Shown piece after piece: positions 7,927-17,739 of a stretch of 64,000 nt of DNA. The DNA is from an uncultured Pluralibacter sp. (lineage in GTDB: Bacteria > Pseudomonadota > Gammaproteobacteria > Enterobacterales > Enterobacteriaceae): assembly GCF_913775985.1 (NCBI RefSeq), contig NZ_CAJYMB010000124.1, positions 1 through 64,000 on the forward strand, written 5' to 3'. Position 1 is the stretch's first letter. Each line of letters begins with the position of its first letter. The notes beneath the pieces are model-generated. The model saw only the letters and a list, made by a program, of their open reading frames with translations, did not search any database and was not told where the DNA came from. The position numbers and the translations under genes are program-made.

Positions 7927-9192
7927 ATGACATTTTCACTTTTCGGCGACAAATTCACCCATCACTCCGGTATTACCCGCCTGATGGAAGACCTTAACGA
8001 CGGCCTGAGAACGCCGGGAGCCATCATGCTCGGCGGTGGAAACCCGGCGCAAATTCCGCAGATGAATGATTACTTCGACCAGCTGCTGGCGGAGATGCTG
8101 AAAAGCGGGAAACTCGCAGACTCGCTGTGCAACTACGACGGCCCGCAGGGCAAGTCAGAGCTGCTGACCCTGCTGGCGCAGATGCTGCAATCGGAGCTGG
8201 GCTGGGATATCGGACCACAGAATATTGCACTGACAAACGGCAGCCAGAGCGCATTTTTCTACTTGTTTAATCTCTTCGCGGGCCGCAGGGCCGACGGTAC
8301 CACCCGCAAGGTGCTGTTTCCCCTGACGCCGGAGTACATCGGCTATGCCGACGCCGGTCTTGAAGAAGACCTGTTCGTCTCCGCGCGGCCGAACATTGAG
8401 CTGCTGCCGGAAGGCCAGTTTAAGTACCACGTTGATTTTGAGCATCTGCGGGTGACTGACGAAACCGGGATGATCTGCGTTTCGCGCCCGACCAACCCTA
8501 CCGGCAACGTCATTACCGACGACGAGCTGAGAAAGCTGGACGCTATTGCCAACCAGCACAATATTCCGCTGGTGATTGATAACGCTTACGGCGTGCCTTT
8601 CCCGGCCATTATCTTCAGCGAAGCGCGCCCGCTGTGGAATCCAAACATCGTGCTGTGTATGAGCCTGTCGAAGCTCGGCCTGCCGGGCAGCCGCTGTGGA
8701 ATTATTATTGCCAGCGAGCAGATCATCAGCGCCATCAGTAATATGAACGGCATTATCAGCCTGGCACCCGGCGGCGTCGGTCCGGCAATGATGTGCGAGA
8801 TGATCAAACGTAACGATCTGCTGCGCCTGTCGGAAACCGTAATCAAGCCGTTTTACTATCAGCGCGTTCATGAAACGATTGCCACAATTCGCCGCTATCT
8901 GCCGGAAGATCGCTGCCTGATCCATAAACCGGAAGGCGCCATTTTCCTCTGGCTGTGGTTTAAAGATCTGCCGATTACTACCGAAGTGCTTTACCAGCGC
9001 CTTAAAAAGCGCGGCGTGCTGATGGTGCCCGGGCACTTCTTCTTCCCGGGCCTGGATAAGCCCTGGCCGCACACTCACCAGTGCATGCGCATGAACTACG
9101 TGCCGGATCCGGAAAAAATTGAGGCGGGCGTGAAAATACTGGCGGAAGAAGTTGAAATCGCCTGGCGGGAGAGCGGCTGTGAGCCAGCCTGA
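7927..9192 (+). CDS. avtA: Valine-pyruvate aminotransferase
   Basis: 421 residues from the ATG at 7927, which matches the E. coli AvtA start (MTFSLFGDKFT); the frame is open further upstream but that part is not conserved. Fold-type I PLP enzyme: GSQSAFFY near residue 100, SRPTNPTGN, DNAYGVPFP, and the Schiff-base lysine in MSLSKLGLPGSRCG. It transfers amino groups between valine (or alanine) and keto acids in alanine/valine synthesis. The C-terminus is about four residues longer than in E. coli (ESGCEPA). Same position and orientation as in K-12, after malS, with a strong terminator behind it. Confidence 0.97.
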   Translation: MTFSLFGDKFTHHSGITRLMEDLNDGLRTPGAIMLGGGNPAQIPQMNDYFDQLLAEMLKSGKLADSLCNYDGPQGKSELLTLLAQMLQSELGWDIGPQNIALTNGSQSAFFYLFNLFAGRRADGTTRKVLFPLTPEYIGYADAGLEEDLFVSARPNIELLPEGQFKYHVDFEHLRVTDETGMICVSRPTNPTGNVITDDELRKLDAIANQHNIPLVIDNAYGVPFPAIIFSEARPLWNPNIVLCMSLSKLGLPGSRCGIIIASEQIISAISNMNGIISLAPGGVGPAMMCEMIKRNDLLRLSETVIKPFYYQRVHETIATIRRYLPEDRCLIHKPEGAIFLWLWFKDLPITTEVLYQRLKKRGVLMVPGHFFFPGLDKPWPHTHQCMRMNYVPDPEKIEAGVKILAEEVEIAWRESGCEPA

Positions 9193-9205
9193 GCCTGAAA
9201 ATGCG

Positions 9206-9229
9206 AAAAGCCCCGATGGGGCTTTTTTT
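9206..9229 (+). terminator. Rho-independent terminator after avtA
   Basis: AGCCCC and GGGGCT flank a GAT loop, with a run of seven T following; 13 bases after the avtA stop. Confidence 0.92.
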
Positions 9230-9298
9230 CTGCGCTGAGGGCGAAACGGGCCACCCGAATTCGGTGGCCCGTCCGGCAGTTCCCTCTGCGACCATTCG

Positions 9299-9508
9299 TT
9301 ATTTAGTCAGTTCAGCGGTCATGTGCACGCGGTTGTTGAACTGAGCGCTGGTAATTTTATAAGACGCCCCTTCTTTAGCAGCCTGTGCTGCAATTTTCGC
9401 TTCGGCGTTATCCAGCGTGGAAGCAGTTGCGCTTACGCTCTGGGCAAAAGCACCGAAAGAAAGGACTGAGAGGGCGGCAACAGCAACAAAAGTTTTGATA
9501 GTTTTCAT
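9299..9508 (-). CDS. Small periplasmic DUF1471 (YhcN/BhsA-type) protein
   Basis: 69 residues. Signal peptide MKTIKTFVAVAALSVLSFGAFAQ, then a mature part of about 46 residues containing ATASTLDNAEAKIAAQAAKEGA and ending in AQFNNRVHMTAELTK. This resembles the small secreted YhcN/BhsA/YdgH domain, members of which respond to stress and affect biofilm or surface properties in E. coli. The usual domain is a little longer, so this is a minimal version. It is monocistronic, with AAGGAATACGACC before the ATG, and is not present at this locus in K-12. Its specific role is unknown. Confidence 0.8.
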   Translation of the reverse strand: MKTIKTFVAVAALSVLSFGAFAQSVSATASTLDNAEAKIAAQAAKEGASYKITSAQFNNRVHMTAELTK

Positions 9509-9765
9509 GGTCGTATTCCTTAGCTAATCTGTTCACTGGAAGGCGTTTCGCCTTGATGTGATAAATAGTAGCCGCAGACCTGACTGATTAAAATCGAAAC
9601 AATTTGCAGTTCTCATTCAAAATAAATGAATAATAATACCTCTCATTGTTTTACCTCTCTGAGCAACTTTCCGACCCGGCTAAACATCTCCTGAAACACC
9701 TGCATAATTGACAAATCCTGACGTGACAGTAATTATGCACCCAAATTACTGACCAGGCAGCAATC

Positions 9766-10218
9766 ATGCAGGACGATTATCCGCAAACGCTCAAACTCAA
9801 CCTTGCGCTTCTCTTTCACCTGTCGAACCAGTTCAAAGACCAGCTGATTGGCAAATACTTTGCCGGGATTGGCGTCACCGCCGCGCAGTTCAAGGTACTG
9901 ATCAATATCTATCGCGGTACCGTCACGCCGGCGGAGATCTGCAAGCACCTGCAAATGGATACCGGCGCCATGAGCCGGATGATTGGCAGGATGGTTAATA
10001 GCCAGCTGATAGAGCGTCATCCCGACCCGCACAATAAACGCCAGGTGCGGCTGGGCCTGACCGACAAAGGCAGAGAAATCTGCCAGTCTTTTGAAAGCGT
10101 CGCGCTGGCGGACATCCTCGGCGATCTCACCGCACGCCTGGCCCCGGAAGAAGTGAATCAGCTTACCGGCCTGCTGCTCAAGCTGCTGCCGGACGAATTT
10201 ACCGCCCGCTATCGCTAA
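9766..10218 (+). CDS. MarR-family regulator of the adjacent efflux operon
   Basis: 150 residues. Winged helix-turn-helix at about 45-110: VTPAEICKHLQMDTGAMSRMI (recognition region), then ERHPDPHNKRQVRLGLTDKG (wing with the DxRxxxLxLTxxG-type pattern). MarR proteins repress drug-resistance genes and are released by small phenolic or lipophilic ligands. It is followed after 15 nt by an EmrA-like gene and then an EmrB-like gene in the same direction, as mprA (emrR) precedes emrAB in E. coli. It is distinct from chromosomal mprA by locus (K-12 mprA is elsewhere), so this is an additional efflux unit. Ligand unknown. Confidence 0.88.
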   Translation: MQDDYPQTLKLNLALLFHLSNQFKDQLIGKYFAGIGVTAAQFKVLINIYRGTVTPAEICKHLQMDTGAMSRMIGRMVNSQLIERHPDPHNKRQVRLGLTDKGREICQSFESVALADILGDLTARLAPEEVNQLTGLLLKLLPDEFTARYR

Positions 10219-10233
10219 CGTTAAGGCACTCAA

Positions 10234-11412
10234 ATGACCGACACCACCACTGAATCTCCCGCGCGTCCGGGCAGAAGAAAACGTAATTTACTGATACTTC
10301 TGCTTGTGCTGGTGCTGATTGGCGCAGGCACCCTGGCCTGGTATCTGCTCTACGGCCGCTACTACGAAAGCACCGATGACGCCTACGTTAACGGCAATCT
10401 GGTGACCCTGACGCCGCAGATCACCGGCACGGTAACCCAGGTCAGCGTTGACGACGGCGATCTCGTCCATAAGGGCCAGCCGCTGGTGCAGCTCGATCCC
10501 AGCGACACAAAAATCGCGCTGGAGCAGGCCGAAGCTTCGCTTGCCAACACCGTTCGCCAGGTGCGTGGCCTGTACAGCACGGCGGATAACTATCGCGCTC
10601 AGGTGGCCGCCCGCCGGGTTGCGCTGAAAACCGCGGAGAGCGATTTCGCCCGGCGCAGCAAAATTTTCGCCGCCGGGGCGGTCTCCGCCGAAGACCTCTC
10701 CCACTATCGGGATGCCGTGACCTCCGCCCGCAGCGATTTAGCCGCCGCCGAACAGGCGCTGAACACTAACCAGGCTATGGTTGACGACACCGTTATTGAC
10801 AGCCATCCGGAGATCAAAGCTGCTGTCGCGACGCTGCGCCAGCGCTATCTCGACAACGCCCGTACCGCGATCCTGTCTCCGGTCAGCGGCTATGTGGCCA
10901 AACGCGCCGTGCAGCTGGGAATGCGGGTCACTTCCGGCACCACGCTGCTGTCCATTGTTCCTCTTGATGAGGTGTGGGTTGACGCCAACTTCAAAGAGAG
11001 CCAAATGCAGGCGATGCGCCTCGGCCAAAAGGTCACCCTCAGCGCCGATCTGTACGGCGACGACATCAAGTATCGGGGACGCATCGAAAGCCTGGGGATC
11101 GGCACCGGCAGCGCCTTCTCGCTGCTGCCCGCGCAGAACGCCAGCGGCAACTGGATCAAAATCGTCCAGCGCCTGCCGGTGCGCATTGTTCTCGACCCGC
11201 ACGATATGCAGAAGCACCCGCTGCGCATCGGCCTGTCGATGGACGTAAAAGTGGATATTCACAACACCGACGGGCATCTGCTGCCGCAGAAAACCGTGGC
11301 GCAGCCGCGATTTACCACCGACGTCTACGATTCACCGCTGGCAGGCGCCGACCGGCTGGTGGCTAAAATCCTGCATGAGAATCTCAGCGCCGCTGCTGCG
11401 GTAAAACCGTAA
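10234..11412 (+). CDS. EmrA-like membrane fusion (HlyD-family) protein
   Basis: 392 residues. A short cytoplasmic Arg/Lys-rich N-terminus precedes one membrane anchor at about 18-38 (LLILLLVLVLIGAGTLAWYLL). The biotinyl-lipoyl-like motif spans YYESTDDAYVNGNLVTLTP and VSVDDGDLVHKGQPLVQLD. A coiled-coil hairpin occupies about 95-200, and the barrel region contains ILSPVSGYVAKRAVQLGMRV and VWVDANFKESQ. It links the inner-membrane pump encoded next to it with an outer-membrane TolC-type channel. It lies between the MarR gene (15 nt) and the EmrB-like gene (9 nt). No outer-membrane factor is encoded here. Confidence 0.92.
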   Translation: MTDTTTESPARPGRRKRNLLILLLVLVLIGAGTLAWYLLYGRYYESTDDAYVNGNLVTLTPQITGTVTQVSVDDGDLVHKGQPLVQLDPSDTKIALEQAEASLANTVRQVRGLYSTADNYRAQVAARRVALKTAESDFARRSKIFAAGAVSAEDLSHYRDAVTSARSDLAAAEQALNTNQAMVDDTVIDSHPEIKAAVATLRQRYLDNARTAILSPVSGYVAKRAVQLGMRVTSGTTLLSIVPLDEVWVDANFKESQMQAMRLGQKVTLSADLYGDDIKYRGRIESLGIGTGSAFSLLPAQNASGNWIKIVQRLPVRIVLDPHDMQKHPLRIGLSMDVKVDIHNTDGHLLPQKTVAQPRFTTDVYDSPLAGADRLVAKILHENLSAAAAVKP

Positions 11413-11421
11413 GGAAGCCGT

Positions 11422-12963
11422 ATGTCAGAGCAGAAGGCCGCCTTTACGCCACCCAGCCTGTTTCTCGCCACCCTGGCACTTTCGCTGGCGACGTTTATGC
11501 AGGTGCTGGACTCCACCATTGCCAACGTAGCGCTGCCGACCATCTCCGGTAACCTCGGGGTCAGCGCCGATCAGGGCACCTGGGTTATCACCTCGTTCGC
11601 GGTGTGTAACGCGATCGCCCTGCCTCTGACCGGCTGGTTTACCCGCCGCTTTGGCCAGCTGCGGCTGTTTATCGGCTCGGTGGTCTTTTTTACGCTGACC
11701 TCGTTCCTGTGCGGCTTCGCCCACAGCATGACCGAGCTGATTATCTTTCGCGCGCTGCAGGGCTTCTTCGCCGGGCCGATGTTCCCGATGTGCCAGACGC
11801 TGCTGCTGGTGATTTTCCCGCCGATGAAGCGCAGCATGGCGCTGGCGCTGCTGTCGATGGTGACGGTGGTTGCGCCAATCGTCGGGCCGATCACCGGCGG
11901 CTGGATAACGGATAACTACTCCTGGCCGTGGATTTTTTATATCAACGTGCCGATCGGTATTTTCGCCGCGCTGGTGGTCTGGTCCCAGCTACGGAGTCGC
12001 GAGGAGACCACTCAGTCGTCGCCCATCGACTATATCGGCATCGCCCTGCTGGTCCTCGGCGTGGGGCTGCTGCAGGTGGTGCTCGACAAAGGCAATGACG
12101 AAGACTGGTTCTCCTCCACGCCCATCGTAGTGATGTCGATTATCTCGGCCATTAGCCTGATCACCTTCGTTATCTGGGAGCTGGACGAACGCCACCCGAT
12201 CGTTAATCTGCGGCTGTTCAAAGACCGCAACTTCGCCATTGGCACGCTGGCGCTGATGCTGGGCTACGCGGCATTTTTCGCCATCAACATTATTCTGCCC
12301 CAGTGGCTGCAAACCCAGATGGGCTACACCGCCACCTGGGCCGGGCTGGCGGCGGCGCCAATGGGCTTTTTGCCGCTGTTGCTGACGCCGATCCTCGGGC
12401 GCTACGCCACCCGCGTCGATATGCGCATTCTGACCACCATCTCGTTTCTGACAATATCCGCGTCGTGCCTGATGCGGGCGCAGTTCAACACCAGTGTGGA
12501 TTTCCAGACCATCGCCGGCGTGCAGCTGTTTATGGGTATCGGCGTGGCGTTCTTCTTTATGCCGCTGACCACCATCGTGCTCTCCAACCTGAGCGGCGGC
12601 GAGGTGGCGGAGGGCTCAGGGCTGGCGACCTTCTTCCGGGTGCTGGGCGGCTCGTTTGCCTCCTCGCTGACCACCTGGATCTGGCAGCGGCGGGAGATCT
12701 TCCACCACGCTAATCTGGCGGAGAGCGTCTCCCTCTACAATCCGTCGGCGGTGGACTATTTGCAAAAGGTGGGGGGCGCCAGCCAGCAGCACTTTGCCGC
12801 TATCGACAGAACCATTGAGCAGCAGGCGTACATGATGTCCACCATCGACTACTTCTGGCTGCTGGGCTGGGGCTTTCTCGGGCTTATCGCCATTATCTGG
12901 TTTACCCGTCCGCCGTTCGTGAAGTCCGGGCCGCCGGGGGCGGCGCCCGCGGGCGGGCATTAA
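11422..12963 (+). CDS. EmrB-like DHA2 multidrug efflux transporter (MFS)
   Basis: 513 residues with about 14 predicted transmembrane helices, the DHA2 topology. Signature motifs are LDSTIANVALPTI in helix 1, then TGWFTRRFGQLRLF (loop 2-3), RALQGFFAGPMFPM and PIVGPITGGWITDNYSWPWIFYIN near helix 5. These match EmrB/QacA relatives, which export hydrophobic drugs and uncouplers by proton antiport. It is the last gene of the MarR-EmrA-EmrB operon. The stop codon abuts the terminator of the convergent yiaY gene. Substrate cannot be predicted from sequence. Confidence 0.93.
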   Translation: MSEQKAAFTPPSLFLATLALSLATFMQVLDSTIANVALPTISGNLGVSADQGTWVITSFAVCNAIALPLTGWFTRRFGQLRLFIGSVVFFTLTSFLCGFAHSMTELIIFRALQGFFAGPMFPMCQTLLLVIFPPMKRSMALALLSMVTVVAPIVGPITGGWITDNYSWPWIFYINVPIGIFAALVVWSQLRSREETTQSSPIDYIGIALLVLGVGLLQVVLDKGNDEDWFSSTPIVVMSIISAISLITFVIWELDERHPIVNLRLFKDRNFAIGTLALMLGYAAFFAINIILPQWLQTQMGYTATWAGLAAAPMGFLPLLLTPILGRYATRVDMRILTTISFLTISASCLMRAQFNTSVDFQTIAGVQLFMGIGVAFFFMPLTTIVLSNLSGGEVAEGSGLATFFRVLGGSFASSLTTWIWQRREIFHHANLAESVSLYNPSAVDYLQKVGGASQQHFAAIDRTIEQQAYMMSTIDYFWLLGWGFLGLIAIIWFTRPPFVKSGPPGAAPAGGH

Positions 12964-13003
12964 AAAAGCCCGCGACCGCCTCCTGAAAGAGAGGGCTGCG
13001 GGC
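12962..13003 (-). terminator. Terminator of yiaY (convergent with the emr-like operon)
   Basis: On the reverse strand GCCCGC (13003-12998) pairs with GCGGGC (12973-12968), enclosing a small inner CCTC/GAGG-type stem, and is followed by six T. The forward strand lacks a T-run, so it should act mainly on the leftward transcript. Confidence 0.75.
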
Positions 13004-13025
13004 CTTGGTCAAGCGACGCGTACGA

Positions 13026-14177
13026 CTACATTGCCGCGCGGTAAATCGCCATAATCTCGTCGTGGCTGGCCTGAATCGGATTGGTCGCGCCGCAGGCGTC
13101 TTTCAGCGCGTTGGTCGCCAGCACCGGGAAATCTGCCTCCTTCACGTTCAGATCCCGCAGGCCGGCCGGGATATTGACCCGCTTCGCCAGCTGGCGAATG
13201 GCGTCAATGCAGGCTTTTGCCCCCTGCGCATCGCCCATTCCCTCAACGTTTACGCCCATCGCCCTGCCGCAGTCGCGCAGGCGACCGGCCACCGCTTTAC
13301 TGTTGAACGCCTCAACGTGGGGCAGCAGCACCGCGTTGCACACGCCGTGGGGCAGATCGTAAAAGCCGCCGAGCTGGTGCGCCATCGCGTGCACGTAGCC
13401 CAGCGAAGCATTATTAAAGGCCATTCCGGCGAGGAACTGGGCGTAGGCCATCGCCTCGCGGGCTTCGGCATTATTACCGTCATCAACCGCCGCAGGCAGA
13501 TTTTCGGCAATCATGGTCATCGCCTTCAGCGCGCAGGCGTCAGTGATCGGCGTCGCCGCCGTGGAGACGTAGGCCTCGATGGCGTGGGTCAGCGCGTCCA
13601 TCCCGGTGGCGGCGGTGAGCGACTTCGGCATCCCGGTCATCAGCGAGGCATCGTTGACCGACAGCAGCGGCGTGACGTGCTTATCAACAATCGCCATTTT
13701 AATGTGCCGCGCCTCGTCGGTAATGATGCAAAAGCGCGTCATCTCCGAGGCGGTGCCCGCGGTGGTGTTAATGGCAATCATCGGCAGCTGCGGTTTTGAC
13801 GAGCGGTCAATGCCTTCGTAATCGCGAATATCGCCGCCGTTCGCCGCCAGCAGCGCAATACCCTTGGCGCAGTCGTGAGGCGAGCCGCCGCCCAGCGAAA
13901 TGACGCTGTCGCACTGGTTTTCCTGCAAAAGCTTAAGGCCGTCTGCCACGTTGCGGGTGGTCGGGTTTGGATGGGTGCCGTCGTACACCACGCTGGAAAT
14001 ACCGTGCTGCTGCAGCGCGTTCTGAATCTCGCCCGCCATGCCCAGCTTGCTCAACATGGCGTCGGTGACGATCAGGGCGCGGCGAAAACCGTACTCCTCC
14101 ATCATCTTCAGGGCATCTTTTAAGCAGCCGGATCCAATAACGTTCACGGCTGGAATATAGAAAGTCGATGTTGGCAT
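13026..14177 (-). CDS. yiaY: Iron-dependent alcohol/L-threonine dehydrogenase YiaY
   Basis: 383 residues from the second of two adjacent ATGs (14177; the first, at 14180, would add one Met), matching E. coli YiaY, with an AAGGA site upstream. Group III Fe-dependent alcohol dehydrogenase: [13 protein letters not shown] (NAD-binding loop), [12 protein letters not shown], and the metal ligands in [23 protein letters not shown] and [14 protein letters not shown]. It oxidises alcohols and is reported to act on L-threonine in K-12. It follows aldB by 73 nt, so the alcohol and aldehyde dehydrogenases probably form a two-step unit. In K-12 the two genes are in the reverse order. Confidence 0.95.
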   Translation of the reverse strand: MPTSTFYIPAVNVIGSGCLKDALKMMEEYGFRRALIVTDAMLSKLGMAGEIQNALQQHGISSVVYDGTHPNPTTRNVADGLKLLQENQCDSVISLGGGSPHDCAKGIALLAANGGDIRDYEGIDRSSKPQLPMIAINTTAGTASEMTRFCIITDEARHIKMAIVDKHVTPLLSVNDASLMTGMPKSLTAATGMDALTHAIEAYVSTAATPITDACALKAMTMIAENLPAAVDDGNNAEAREAMAYAQFLAGMAFNNASLGYVHAMAHQLGGFYDLPHGVCNAVLLPHVEAFNSKAVAGRLRDCGRAMGVNVEGMGDAQGAKACIDAIRQLAKRVNIPAGLRDLNVKEADFPVLATNALKDACGATNPIQASHDEIMAIYRAAM

Positions 14178-14250
14178 CATAGCGTCCTTTTTACGTGCAA
14201 TAAGGTCGAAAAGAAACAGGCGGCACGAGGGCCGCCCGCGGTGTTGGCGA

Positions 14251-15789
14251 TCAGAACAGACCCTGAGGTTTTTCGGAGTAGCTCACCAGCAGGCACTTCG
14301 TCTGCTGATAGTGTTCGAGCATCATCTTGTGGGTTTCGCGCCCGATACCGGACAGCTTGTAGCCGCCAAACGCGGCGTGTGCCGGATAGGCGTGATAGCA
14401 GTTGGTCCACACGCGCCCGGCCTGAATACCGCGGCCCATCTTATAGGCGATATTGCCGTTGCGGCTCCAGACGCCCGCCCCGAGTCCGTACTGAGTGTCG
14501 TTGGCGATAGCCAGCGCCTCTTCCATGGTTTTAAACGTAGTCACCGCCAGTACCGGGCCGAAGATCTCCTCCTGGAAGATGCGCATGTCGTTGGTGCCTG
14601 CCAGAATCGTCGGCTCAAGGTAGTAGCCGCCGTGCAGATCGCCCTCCAGCAGGCGGCGCTGGCCGCCGGTCAGCACCTTCGCGCCCTCTTTCTTGCCAAT
14701 GTCGATATAGTTGAGGATGGTATCCAGCTGGCCCTTCGAGACCTGGGCGCCCATCTGGGTCGTCAAGTCCAGCGGGTTGCCGCTGCGGATAGACGCCACT
14801 TTCTGCACCGCGCGCTCCATAAAGCGCTCGTAGATGGACTCGTGAACCAGCGCACGGCTCGGGCAGGTGCAGACTTCGCCCTGGTTGAAGGCGAACAGCG
14901 CAAACCCTTCCAGCGCCTTTTCAAGGTAGCTGTCGTCGGCGTCCATCACGTCCGGGAAGAAGATGTTCGGCGACTTGCCGCCCAGCTCCAGCGTGACCGG
15001 AATGATGTTCTGCGTCGCGTACTCCATGATCTGCTGGCCCACTTCCGTGGAGCCGGTAAAGGCCACTTTGGCGATGCGTTTCGAGGTAGAGAGGTATTCG
15101 CCAATTTCGCCGCCCGCGCCGTTGACCACGTTCACCACGCCCGGCGGCAGCAGATCGCCGATAATTTCCATCATCAGCAGTACCGACAGCGGCGTCAGGC
15201 GCGCGGGCTTGAGCACCACGCAGTTGCCGGCGGCCAGCGCCGGAGCCAGCTTCCAGCACGCCATCAGCAGCGGGAAGTTCCAGGGGATTATTTGCGCCAC
15301 CACGCCCAGCGGCTCGTGGAAGTGGTAAGCCACCGTTTCGCTGTCAATTTCGCTGATCCCGCCCTCCTGGGCGCGGATGCAGGAGGCAAAATAGCGGAAG
15401 TGGTCGATGGCCAGCGGCACGTCCGCCGCGCTGGTTTCGCGCAGGGGCTTGCCGTTGTCCCAGGTTTCCGCCGCGGCCAGCAGATCGAGATTCTGCTCCA
15501 TGCGGTCGGCAATTTTCAGCAGTACGGCGGCGCGCTGCTGTACGGAGGTATGCGCCCATTGGTCCTTCACCTTATGGGCCGCATCAAGGGCTAAATCGAT
15601 ATCTTTTTTACCCGAGGAAGCAATTTCGCAAAGCGGCTTACCGGTAACCGGGGTCAGGTTCTGGTAATACTCGCCGCTTGCCGGAGCAATCCACTCACCG
15701 CCGATAAAGTTATCGTAGCGCGGCTTTAAATTCAGAGAATATCCATATGTGCCGGGCTGAATGCCGGTGGTGGAAGAGGTCGTTGTCAT
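14251..15789 (-). CDS. aldB: Aldehyde dehydrogenase B
   Basis: 512 residues, the same length as E. coli AldB and collinear with it. NAD(P)-dependent aldehyde dehydrogenase motifs: [28 protein letters not shown], catalytic Glu in LELGGKSPN and catalytic Cys in [13 protein letters not shown], plus EIFGPVLAV and the C-terminal [12 protein letters not shown]. It oxidises aldehydes such as acetaldehyde to acids; the K-12 gene is RpoS- and CRP-activated. GGAG precedes the ATG. It lies 90 nt downstream of selB, with a 21-bp palindrome in the gap, and is followed by yiaY. Confidence 0.96.
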   Translation of the reverse strand: MTTTSSTTGIQPGTYGYSLNLKPRYDNFIGGEWIAPASGEYYQNLTPVTGKPLCEIASSGKKDIDLALDAAHKVKDQWAHTSVQQRAAVLLKIADRMEQNLDLLAAAETWDNGKPLRETSAADVPLAIDHFRYFASCIRAQEGGISEIDSETVAYHFHEPLGVVAQIIPWNFPLLMACWKLAPALAAGNCVVLKPARLTPLSVLLMMEIIGDLLPPGVVNVVNGAGGEIGEYLSTSKRIAKVAFTGSTEVGQQIMEYATQNIIPVTLELGGKSPNIFFPDVMDADDSYLEKALEGFALFAFNQGEVCTCPSRALVHESIYERFMERAVQKVASIRSGNPLDLTTQMGAQVSKGQLDTILNYIDIGKKEGAKVLTGGQRRLLEGDLHGGYYLEPTILAGTNDMRIFQEEIFGPVLAVTTFKTMEEALAIANDTQYGLGAGVWSRNGNIAYKMGRGIQAGRVWTNCYHAYPAHAAFGGYKLSGIGRETHKMMLEHYQQTKCLLVSYSEKPQGLF

Positions 15790-15834
15790 TATTATCTCCT
15801 TGCATTTTGTAGGTGCTTTGCAAGGATATATTCA

Positions 15835-15855
15835 GCTGGCGAATAATTCGCCAGC
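15835..15855. promoter_or_regulatory. Perfect palindrome between selB and aldB
   Basis: GCTGGCGAAT pairs with ATTCGCCAGC around a single base. It is 25 bases past the selB stop and 46 bases before the aldB ATG. There is no following T-run on the reverse strand, so it may be a weak terminator/attenuator or a protein-binding operator. Confidence 0.5.
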
Positions 15856-15879
15856 CATAATTAGTATTTACGAGGAAGA

Positions 15880-17739
15880 TCACTCATTTAATGGATCGGT
15901 TGCAGGAAACAACATTGCGTCCCGTAAAAGGTGATCGTTACCGCGGCGGCGGGTAAAACCGATGCGGTCAAAGTGCTCGAGGATCTGGATCGCCAGCTTG
16001 CGCCCGACGCCGAGGCTGTCGCGAAAGTCCGCCGCGCAGGTCGATCCGCGCGCCAGATCCAGCCGGCGGATCAGCTGGGCGAACTGCACAATGCGATCGT
16101 TGAGGTAATAGCGATCTTTAACGATCGCGGTGATGATCCCCTGCTGCGCCGCCTGGCGCAGGGTTGCGCGCATCAGCGCCTCGTCGGTGGCGGTTTCCCG
16201 CGCTAAATCCCGAACCCACCACGGCTCATCGGCAAACAGCGCCTGCGCTTTCTGCCACACCGCGGCCTGCTCGTCGGTAAAGCCCGCCTGGTGTTCCGGC
16301 AGGTGCAGCCAGCCGTGGTGGCTGGCGATAACGCCGCTGGCCCGCAGCTGCTCGATAAGCGCCAGCACCAGCCCTTCATCTTCCACCGGCAGCGCAATAC
16401 GCCGCAGGCGTTCGCGCCCGGGGCCGGGCTCGTCGCGGTGCTGTTCGTGATAAACCGCCAGCGCTTTCAGCAGCGCCTGCTGCCAGCCGGCGGCAACCCC
16501 GGCGCTGAGCAGGCTATCCCCGGCAACGATGGTTTCCGGTTCGCGGATCAGCGCGGCTAATCCGCCCTCGCCGAGCTGCCGCGCCCAGCCGAAGGCCCGG
16601 CGGCTAACCGCGCCGCGCTGCAGATGAACCGCCAGTGTCCGCGCGTCGGTTTGCGCCTCGGCAAGCTCGGCCAGCCACTGCAGATAGGCCGGCTTGCGCT
16701 TGCCGCGCCGGGGAGGATTGAGCGCGACGACCCGCGCGCCGGCCAGCGTTTCCCGGGCAGAAATATCCCGCAGCACCAGCCGATCGTTATCCGCCAGCCG
16801 CAGCGGCGCGTCCAGCACCAGCTCCGCCAGATTGCCCTCCAGCAGGGAAACCCGCCCGGTAATGTGGCTCGCCGCGTGGTGAATGTGCAGCGGCTGCCAC
16901 TGGCCGAGCGGCGCGTGGCGGGCCAGCTCAACGATCACCCGCTCCGACGCCGCGGGCAGCTCCTGCGCCAGCAGCCAGTCGCCCCGGTGCAGATCCTCTT
17001 TTTCCACGTCGCCGGTAATGTTCAGGGCAATGCGCTGCCCGGCACGCGCCTGCTCTACCGGCTGATTCTGGGCGTGCAGGCCGCGCACGCGAACCGGCTT
17101 ATCAACGCCGGTCAGCCACAGCGTATCGCCGACACGCACTTCACCGGAAAGCGCCGTGCCGGTCACCACCAGCCCTGCGCCTTTCACGCTAAAGGCGCGG
17201 TCCAGCGCCAGCCGGAAACGTTTGTCTCCGGTATGCTGGCGCTCGGGCAGGTTCAGCAGATGCGCGCGCAGCGCCTCAATCCCGACCCCTTCGGCAGCCG
17301 CAGTTTCAAATATCGCTGCGCCGTTGAAGCCGTACTGTTGAAGAACGTTGGTAACTTCCCGGCGAACGTCGGCAATTCTGCTGCTATCCACGCGATCGAT
17401 TTTGGTCAGCGCCACCGTTAACGTCGGGCTACCGGTCAGCTGCAGGATAGCCAGATGCTCCCGGGTCTGGGCCATCACGCCGTCGTCACAGGCCACCACC
17501 AGCAGGGCGTGATCGATGCCGCCCACGCCGGCCAGCATATTGGCGAGAAACTTTTCATGCCCCGGCACGTCGATAAAGCCCGGCACGCGCCCGTCGGGCT
17601 GCGGCCAGTAGGCATAGCCTAAATCAATCGTCATTCCGCGCGCTTTTTCTTCCGGCAGGCGATCGGCGTTGATCCCGGTGATCGCCTGCAGCAGCGTAGT
17701 TTTGCCGTGGTCAACGTGACCGGCGGTGGCAATAATCAT
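15880..17739 (-). CDS. selB: Selenocysteine-specific elongation factor SelB
   Basis: 619 residues. The N-terminal GTPase domain has P-loop [23 protein letters not shown] and TKIDRVD. EF-Tu-like domains 2-3 follow (about 170-360). Four C-terminal winged-helix modules bind the SECIS hairpin of the mRNA, ending in [12 protein letters not shown]. It delivers selenocysteyl-tRNA(Sec) to UGA codons with a downstream SECIS. Its ATG overlaps the selA stop by 4 nt, giving translational coupling. Length is close to E. coli SelB (about 614). No selenoprotein gene lies in this window. Confidence 0.97.
   Translation of the reverse strand: MIIATAGHVDHGKTTLLQAITGINADRLPEEKARGMTIDLGYAYWPQPDGRVPGFIDVPGHEKFLANMLAGVGGIDHALLVVACDDGVMAQTREHLAILQLTGSPTLTVALTKIDRVDSSRIADVRREVTNVLQQYGFNGAAIFETAAAEGVGIEALRAHLLNLPERQHTGDKRFRLALDRAFSVKGAGLVVTGTALSGEVRVGDTLWLTGVDKPVRVRGLHAQNQPVEQARAGQRIALNITGDVEKEDLHRGDWLLAQELPAASERVIVELARHAPLGQWQPLHIHHAASHITGRVSLLEGNLAELVLDAPLRLADNDRLVLRDISARETLAGARVVALNPPRRGKRKPAYLQWLAELAEAQTDARTLAVHLQRGAVSRRAFGWARQLGEGGLAALIREPETIVAGDSLLSAGVAAGWQQALLKALAVYHEQHRDEPGPGRERLRRIALPVEDEGLVLALIEQLRASGVIASHHGWLHLPEHQAGFTDEQAAVWQKAQALFADEPWWVRDLARETATDEALMRATLRQAAQQGIITAIVKDRYYLNDRIVQFAQLIRRLDLARGSTCAADFRDSLGVGRKLAIQILEHFDRIGFTRRRGNDHLLRDAMLFPATDPLNE

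Noticed and set aside
14311-15594. 427-codon open frame antisense to aldB
   Set aside because: Opposite a fully conserved dehydrogenase; composition is Ala/Arg/Gln-rich as expected of an antisense shadow.
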